Shown: positions 59,086 through 64,000 of the stretch, in pieces
Layout: every line of letters starts with the position of its first letter
Numbering within the stretch: position 1 is the first letter of the stretch
DNA from: Soonwooa sp032062245
GTDB lineage: Bacteria > Bacteroidota > Bacteroidia > Flavobacteriales > Weeksellaceae
DNA length: 64,000 nucleotides
Assembly: GCF_032062245.1 (NCBI RefSeq)
Contig: NZ_DAMBQF010000010.1
Location: 11,515 to 75,514, forward strand
Direction of reading: 5' to 3'
The notes under the pieces: model-generated
The model's database searches: none
Told to the model about the DNA's origin: nothing
The model's input: the letters and a program-made list of their open reading frames with translations, nothing else
Made by a program: the position numbers and the translations under genes

Positions 59086-60237
59086 ATGAAGCTGGATATA
59101 TTTCTAAGTAAGCTAAACTTAAAACTCGTTGCATATCTTATAATGATTGCGACAGCAGTTTATACTTTGGCTTTTACTTTTCTTCATAACAAAAAAGCGG
59201 ATGGCTATATTCTTGGAGATTGGCTGATTAACTATCAGGATGGAGGATTTAAAAGACGAGGTCTTTCAGGAAGTTTTTTCTTTTTATTGCAAGACTTGAC
59301 AGGATTTCCACTTAACTATTTAGTCTTTGGATTTCAGTTAGTGATTATTGTTAGTTTCTTTTTTATTTATTTTAAAATCATAAAAAACAGGAAACTCGAT
59401 TTGCTATATATATCACTAATGTTGTCTTCTGTGGGGTTTGTCGGGCTTTTCAATTGTGTTGATTATGCAGGAAAAAAGGAGTTTATCATATTCTTACTTT
59501 TTGCGTTGTTAGTTTTTTGGTTAATCAATAACAAGCTAACAAGAACCAAAGAATGGATAATAGTTTTAGGACTTTTTATCACGATGTTTTTGCATGAGAT
59601 AGCTTTGTTTTTTGTTCCTTATTTTGTGATTGCTTTATATCTTAAAGAAGGAAAATTTGAATTAAAACGCTATATTAAATACTTTGCTGCGGTTTTTATA
59701 CCTGCGGTTTTGATTGTACTTTTTGGTAAAGAAATTAATGAAGGACATTCATTGGCAATTCTCAAAGAGCGCGGCGTTATTTTTACAAGAGGGATTTTCT
59801 TTTGGGATATTAATGAAAGAGAATATATTAAAAATGCATTCGATGATTATCGTTGGTATTTTTTGAGTGTAGCTATTAGCGTTTTTCATGTTATTTTTTA
59901 TTTAAAAACTGAAAAAATCAGTAAAATTGTCGGGTGGATGATTTTAGGAGCATTTCTATTTTCGCTGCCATTATTTGTTTTAGCGATTGATTGGGGACGC
60001 TGGATGTATATCCACATGATGTTCCTCATTATTATGTTTCCAATTTTAATTAAACCAACTAAAACAATCTGGGAATATTCTCCGATTGAGCTTAATAAAA
60101 CATATCTTATTACTTTTCTAATTATTTTTATATCACTTATTTATAGAGTAGAAATGTCAGGGAAAGGATTTACTTTCGAAGGCTTATTTTATCGGATTTT
60201 CTTTGTTCCTTTTGAGCTGATTCATAAAATGATTTAA
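59086..60237 (+). CDS. Polytopic membrane protein of unknown function
   Basis: 383 aa, about nine membrane helices. The N-terminal loop YILGDWLINYQDGGFKRRGL and the histidine-containing ITMFLHEIALFFVPYFVIAL are likely active or binding segments, seen in hypothetical proteins that stand next to EpsG genes. It begins 9 nt after the EpsG-like gene. Possible glycan polymerase or glycosyltransferase; not shown by motif. Confidence 0.7.
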   Translation: MKLDIFLSKLNLKLVAYLIMIATAVYTLAFTFLHNKKADGYILGDWLINYQDGGFKRRGLSGSFFFLLQDLTGFPLNYLVFGFQLVIIVSFFFIYFKIIKNRKLDLLYISLMLSSVGFVGLFNCVDYAGKKEFIIFLLFALLVFWLINNKLTRTKEWIIVLGLFITMFLHEIALFFVPYFVIALYLKEGKFELKRYIKYFAAVFIPAVLIVLFGKEINEGHSLAILKERGVIFTRGIFFWDINEREYIKNAFDDYRWYFLSVAISVFHVIFYLKTEKISKIVGWMILGAFLFSLPLFVLAIDWGRWMYIHMMFLIIMFPILIKPTKTIWEYSPIELNKTYLITFLIIFISLIYRVEMSGKGFTFEGLFYRIFFVPFELIHKMI

Positions 60238-60267
60238 AACAATAAATCTCATTTAATAAAAAACTTC

Positions 60268-60275
60268 TACTTTTG
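60268..60275 (+). promoter_or_regulatory. -7 box of topA
   Basis: TACTTTTG is a perfect TAnnTTTG match 14 nt above the ATG, suggesting a very short leader. No -33 box evident. Confidence 0.45.
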
Positions 60276-60289
60276 CAAAAAATTTCAGA

Positions 60290-62863
60290 ATGTCCAAAAA
60301 TCTAGTTATCGTTGAGTCGCCAGCAAAAGCAAAAACCATCCAAAAGTACTTGGGGAAGGATTTCGAAGTGAAGTCCAGCTTCGGTCACATAAGGGATTTG
60401 CCGAAAAAAGGAATGGGAATCGACCTGTCGTCTTTCACGCCAGATTACGAGGTTTCTGCCGATAAAAAGAAATTGGTTGCTGAGTTGAAAGCAGTTGTCA
60501 AAAAAGCCGAAATGGTTTGGCTAGCATCCGATGAAGACCGCGAAGGAGAAGCTATTGCTTGGCATTTGGCAGAAGAACTGAAATTAAAACCAAGCAACAG
60601 AAAACGTATTGTTTTCCATGAGATTACAAAAAATGCAATTCTGAAAGCAATCGAAAATCCAAGAGATATTGATCAAAATTTAGTCAATGCACAACAAGCA
60701 AGACGAGTTTTGGATAGAATTGTAGGTTTCGAAATGTCCCCTGTTCTTTGGAAAAAAGTAAAACCAGGACTTTCTGCAGGCCGAGTTCAATCGGTTGCGG
60801 TGCGACTAATTGTTGAGCGTGAAAAAGAAATTAGACATTTCAAACCAACAGCAAGCTTCAAAGTTGATGCCGTTTTCTTAAACGATGGAAAGCAAGAAAT
60901 TGCAGCAAAACTTAAAAAAGACTTTTCTAAAGAAGCCGATGCGGAAAACTTTTTAGAACAAGCAAAAAATACAGAGTTCAAAGTTCTTAATGTTGAAACC
61001 AAGCCAGGAACACGTTCTGCGTCGGCGCCGTTTACAACTTCGACTTTGCAGCAAGAGGCGTCTTCGCGTTTGGGTTACAATGTGACCACGACGATGCGTC
61101 TGGCGCAACGCCTTTACGAAGAAGGGTTTATTACGTATATGAGAACGGACTCCGTGAATCTTTCTCAAGAAGCGATTAATGGTGCAAAAGCGCAAATCCT
61201 TTCAGATTACGGAGCAGATTATTCTCAACCAAGAAATTATACAACCAAATCTGCGTCTGCACAAGAAGCGCACGAGGCGATTCGTCCAACGGATTTTGGT
61301 GTTAAAACAATTGGTGATGCGCAATTGAGCAAATTATATCAGTTGATTTATCGCCGAACTTTAGCGTCACAAATGTCGAATGCTAAAATCGAAAAAACAG
61401 TTATCGAAATCGGAAATCCAAGTTTGCCACAGCATTTTGAAGCGCAAGGAGAAGTTATTGTTTTTGATGGTTTCCTTAAAGCTTACGGAATAGTAAAAAC
61501 TGAGGAAGACGATGAGGAAAACAACGAAAAGCTACTTCCGAAAGTTAAAATCGGTGAAGTTTTAGATTATAAAAAAATTACAGCTTCAGAAAAATTCACC
61601 AAGCCAAGTGCACGTTATACGGAAGCAGGTTTGGTTAGAAAACTTGAGGAATTGGGGATTGGTCGTCCATCGACGTATGCGCCAACAATTCAGACAATTC
61701 AAAATCGTGAATATGTTGATAAACGCGAGATTGAACCGCAAACGCGAGAAGTTGTTCGTATTTCGCTAACGAAAGGAGCGATCAAAAAAGAAGTTCTGGA
61801 CGAAAAGTTTGGTGGCGACAAAAATAAATTTGTCCCAACAGACATCGGCGAAGTTGTTAACGATTTCTTGATTGACAATTTCCAAGAGATTTTAGATTAC
61901 GGCTTTACGGCGCGTGTTGAAGGAAGTTTTGACGAAATTGCTGATGGTTCTGAAGATTGGAAAAAAATGATGACGGATTTCTATTCCAAATTCCATCCAA
62001 GAATTGAAGATGTTGAAGAAAATGCGGAACGTGCAACCGGAGAACGTATTTTGGGTATTGATCCAAAATCGGGAAAACAAGTTCATGCGAGAATTGGACG
62101 CTTTGGACCGATGATTCAGATTGGAGAACAAGACGATGAAGAGAAACCAATTTTTGCTTCGTTGTTGAGTGGCCAAAATATTGCAACAATTTCATTGGAA
62201 GAAGCTTTAGAATTGTTCAAGCTTCCATTTGAATTAAATGAATATGAAGGTCGGACCGTTGCGATTGGTGTTGGACGTTTTGGACCGTATGTGAAATGGG
62301 GCGAAACTTATATTTCGATTCCGAAAGGTGAAGATCCATTATCGGTTGATCAAGATCGTGCCGAAGAAATTATCAAAGAAAAGCAAAAAGCCGATGCGCC
62401 AATTGCAAGCTATAAAGGCGAGCCGGTAACGAAAGGAACTGGGCGTTTTGGACCGTTCATTAAATACAAATCGATTTATGTGAATGTTCCTAAAAAGTAC
62501 GATTTTAATAATCTTTCGCAATCGGATATTGTTGAGTTAATCGATGCTAAACTAGAAAAAGAAGCTAATCGTTACATTCAACAATGGGAAGATGAAAAAA
62601 TAGCTTTGGAAAATGGACGTTGGGGACCTTTTATCAAATTCGGAAAAACGAATCTTAAAATTCCGAAAAGAGCAGACGGTGAAAAATACGATGCCGAAGA
62701 ATTGAAACAAATGGATTTGGAAACGGTGAAAGCTTGGATTAAAGAGCAAGATCCGAAAGCTTTTGAAACTAAGAAGAAAGCTCCAGCTAAAAAGACCGCT
62801 GCCAAAAAAACAACCACAGCAAAGAAAACGACGACAACCAAAAAGGCGAGTCCGAAAAAATAA
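60290..62863 (+). CDS. topA: DNA topoisomerase I
   Basis: 857 aa type IA topoisomerase that relaxes negative supercoils. Toprim domain LVIVESPAKAKTIQKYLGKD and ASDEDREGEAIAWHL; catalytic Tyr in EGFITYMRTDSVNLS; EAHEAIRPTDF. The C-terminus has no zinc fingers; instead it carries four short repeats with GRFGPMIQIG, GRFGPYVKWG, GRFGPFIKYK and GRWGPFIKFG. It ends with a Lys/Ala/Thr-rich tail (KKAPAKKTAAKKTTTAKKTT) like the histone-H1-like tails of other Bacteroidota proteins. Strong terminator follows. Confidence 0.96.
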   Translation: MSKNLVIVESPAKAKTIQKYLGKDFEVKSSFGHIRDLPKKGMGIDLSSFTPDYEVSADKKKLVAELKAVVKKAEMVWLASDEDREGEAIAWHLAEELKLKPSNRKRIVFHEITKNAILKAIENPRDIDQNLVNAQQARRVLDRIVGFEMSPVLWKKVKPGLSAGRVQSVAVRLIVEREKEIRHFKPTASFKVDAVFLNDGKQEIAAKLKKDFSKEADAENFLEQAKNTEFKVLNVETKPGTRSASAPFTTSTLQQEASSRLGYNVTTTMRLAQRLYEEGFITYMRTDSVNLSQEAINGAKAQILSDYGADYSQPRNYTTKSASAQEAHEAIRPTDFGVKTIGDAQLSKLYQLIYRRTLASQMSNAKIEKTVIEIGNPSLPQHFEAQGEVIVFDGFLKAYGIVKTEEDDEENNEKLLPKVKIGEVLDYKKITASEKFTKPSARYTEAGLVRKLEELGIGRPSTYAPTIQTIQNREYVDKREIEPQTREVVRISLTKGAIKKEVLDEKFGGDKNKFVPTDIGEVVNDFLIDNFQEILDYGFTARVEGSFDEIADGSEDWKKMMTDFYSKFHPRIEDVEENAERATGERILGIDPKSGKQVHARIGRFGPMIQIGEQDDEEKPIFASLLSGQNIATISLEEALELFKLPFELNEYEGRTVAIGVGRFGPYVKWGETYISIPKGEDPLSVDQDRAEEIIKEKQKADAPIASYKGEPVTKGTGRFGPFIKYKSIYVNVPKKYDFNNLSQSDIVELIDAKLEKEANRYIQQWEDEKIALENGRWGPFIKFGKTNLKIPKRADGEKYDAEELKQMDLETVKAWIKEQDPKAFETKKKAPAKKTAAKKTTTAKKTTTTKKASPKK

Positions 62864-62866
62864 AGA

Positions 62867-62900
62867 AAAGCCATCTGCAAGTTTTGTAGATGGCTTTTTT
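62867..62900 (+). terminator. Terminator after topA
   Basis: AAAAGCCATCTGCA and TGTAGATGGCTTTT form a stem of about 13 bp with one mismatch or wobble, then T run. Confidence 0.88.
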
Positions 62901-62934
62901 ATTGGTAAATTGGAGTGTCCAAAATAATTCAATT

Positions 62935-63834
62935 ATGTCAGATATCAAAATCCTCGATTTACAATTTCTCAATACGCCACATGCGATTGGTTCTTTTTTT
63001 ATCGAAAGTCAAGATGGTTTAATTCTTATCGAGTCGGGTCCCGAATCCACTTACGAGCGTTTAAAATCAGCTATCGAAAAAGCGGGTTTCAATATTAATG
63101 ATGTTAAGCACGTTTTGTTGACGCATATTCATTTTGATCATGCGGGCGCCGCTTGGAAGTTTGCGAAAGCGGGCGCGAAGATTTATGTTCATCCGAAAGG
63201 CTATTTGCACATGCTCAATCCAGAAAAGTTATGGAATTCTGCCAAGATGATTTATGGCGACGATATGGATCGACTTTGGGGAAAAATGGAACCGATTGCC
63301 GAAGAAAATCTTGTTCAAGTTGACGATAATGATATTATTAAAATAGGAGAACACGAATTTAAAACCATTTACACACCTGGCCACGCCATTCATCACAATG
63401 CGTATAGGCTTGGGAATGTTATTTTCACGGGCGATGTGGGAGGTGTCAAAATCGGAAATCATCCTGTCGTTCCGCCTTGTCCGCCGCCAGACATCAACAT
63501 TGAGCTTTGGAAACAGTCTTTAGATAAACTCGATGCCGAAAATGCAGAAGCTTTTTATCTTACGCATTTTGGACGTCAAGAAAACACCAAACAACATACG
63601 CAAGAGCTTCGGGCGATTTTGGATGATTGGGCAAATTGGATAAAACCTTATTTCGAAAACGGAACTTCACCTGACGAAATTACCCCAAAGTTTATGGACT
63701 ATACACAAAATCAACTTTGCAAAAAAGGATTGTCTTCCGAAGAAATCCAAGTTTACGAATATGCGAACCCAAGTTGGATGTCTGTTTCTGGACTTTTGCG
63801 CTATTGGAAGCTGAAGCAACAAGGCAGAATTTAA
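62935..63834 (+). CDS. MBL-fold metallo-hydrolase
   Basis: 299 aa from ATG 62935 (MSDIKILDLQFLNTPHAIGS); the longer open frame from 62890 starts inside the topA terminator. Metal motifs: LTHIHFDHAGAAWKF (HxHxDH), His in YTPGHAIHHNAYRL, Asp in FTGDVGGVKIGN and last His in LTHFGRQENTK. The C-terminal 80 residues are helical. Family relatives include lactonases and glyoxalase-like hydrolases. The substrate is unknown. Confidence 0.88.
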   Translation: MSDIKILDLQFLNTPHAIGSFFIESQDGLILIESGPESTYERLKSAIEKAGFNINDVKHVLLTHIHFDHAGAAWKFAKAGAKIYVHPKGYLHMLNPEKLWNSAKMIYGDDMDRLWGKMEPIAEENLVQVDDNDIIKIGEHEFKTIYTPGHAIHHNAYRLGNVIFTGDVGGVKIGNHPVVPPCPPPDINIELWKQSLDKLDAENAEAFYLTHFGRQENTKQHTQELRAILDDWANWIKPYFENGTSPDEITPKFMDYTQNQLCKKGLSSEEIQVYEYANPSWMSVSGLLRYWKLKQQGRI

Positions 63835-63847
63835 ATTTTTATTTTTT

Positions 63848-64000
63848 CTATTTCGGGCAATCCTCGCGCCTTTCTGAAGTCCTTACTAGCTCGGTCGGGC
63901 TGTCCGCTGTATCTTGTGAGCTTCGCTCGGCCGTCTATGTTACGCTGCTCCTTCGTCGCGCCGTAACACCGCCGCCTTGCTCCGCTCCAAGGATGCCGCT
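63848..64000. repeat. GC-rich interspersed repeat, copy at 63.9 kb (runs off the window)
   Basis: Shares with 45371-45520 the parts TTTCGGGCAATCC / GGGCGATTCCC and TCGGGCTGTCCGCTGTATC. It contains further hairpin parts (TTACGCTGCTCC...GTAACACCGCCGCC). The end AAGGATGCCGCT matches by position AAAAGGATTTTCACTC in the first copy. Confidence 0.7.

Overview
The window looks like the chromosome of a member of the Bacteroidota, class Flavobacteriia, most likely a Chryseobacterium-type member of the Weeksellaceae. The DNA is AT-rich. Several promoters fit the Bacteroidota pattern TTTG/TTG-N19-20-TAnnTTTG. Rho carries a long Gln/Asn/Pro-rich insert. Lineage-typical families occur (DUF4293, DUF2911, DUF3667, the type IX secretion plug protein, a MoxR/DUF58/DUF4129/DUF4350/SpoIIM/RDD cluster). 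Gene identities are read from the translated sequence and from family knowledge; no database search was run.

Layout. 1-24.6 kb is host backbone: DUF4293 (partial) and rho from divergent promoters, a 2OG-Fe(II) oxygenase, OsmC, a leftward six-gene MoxR-type membrane cluster with a divergent RDD gene and a broken M48 protease, an ABC-F ATPase, smpB, an abundant-type OmpA protein, yebC, a HAD nucleotidase, an ECF sigma factor with a 45-aa companion, metK behind a candidate SAM-II riboswitch, oxyR divergent from catalase, and hutI-hutG.

24,674-39,983 is a 15.3-kb integrated element bounded by a 20-bp direct repeat. It has a tyrosine recombinase at its left end, two small DNA-binding proteins, a DUF3987/DUF6371 (zinc finger plus Toprim-like) replication module, an orphan 1318-aa phage tape-measure protein, small unknown proteins, a lambda-like divergent control region with an XRE repressor, a leftward accessory operon (SH3-fold and ASCH-like proteins), a secreted SHOCT protein, and a repeat-dense 1-kb right end holding a decayed Bro-N antirepressor. 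No capsid, terminase, portal, tail-tube or relaxase gene is recognisable. A 9-bp motif (AATCTAAAT) is iterated at four places inside the element. I consider this 'tape-measure island' the best candidate for an undescribed system: a phage satellite or tail-remodelling mobile island.

40-64 kb returns to backbone: DUF2911, an aminotransferase, miaA, a thioredoxin-like protein, an MBL hydrolase, the T9SS plug protein, GNAT, trpS, a decayed TPR/histidine-kinase pair, a small membrane-protein operon with DUF3667, sanA-like, lspA, a DksA-like protein, ileS, three polysaccharide-type membrane proteins, topA and a second MBL hydrolase. Intergenic interspersed repeats occur near 3.8, 24.6, 45.4, 45.9 and 63.9 kb.
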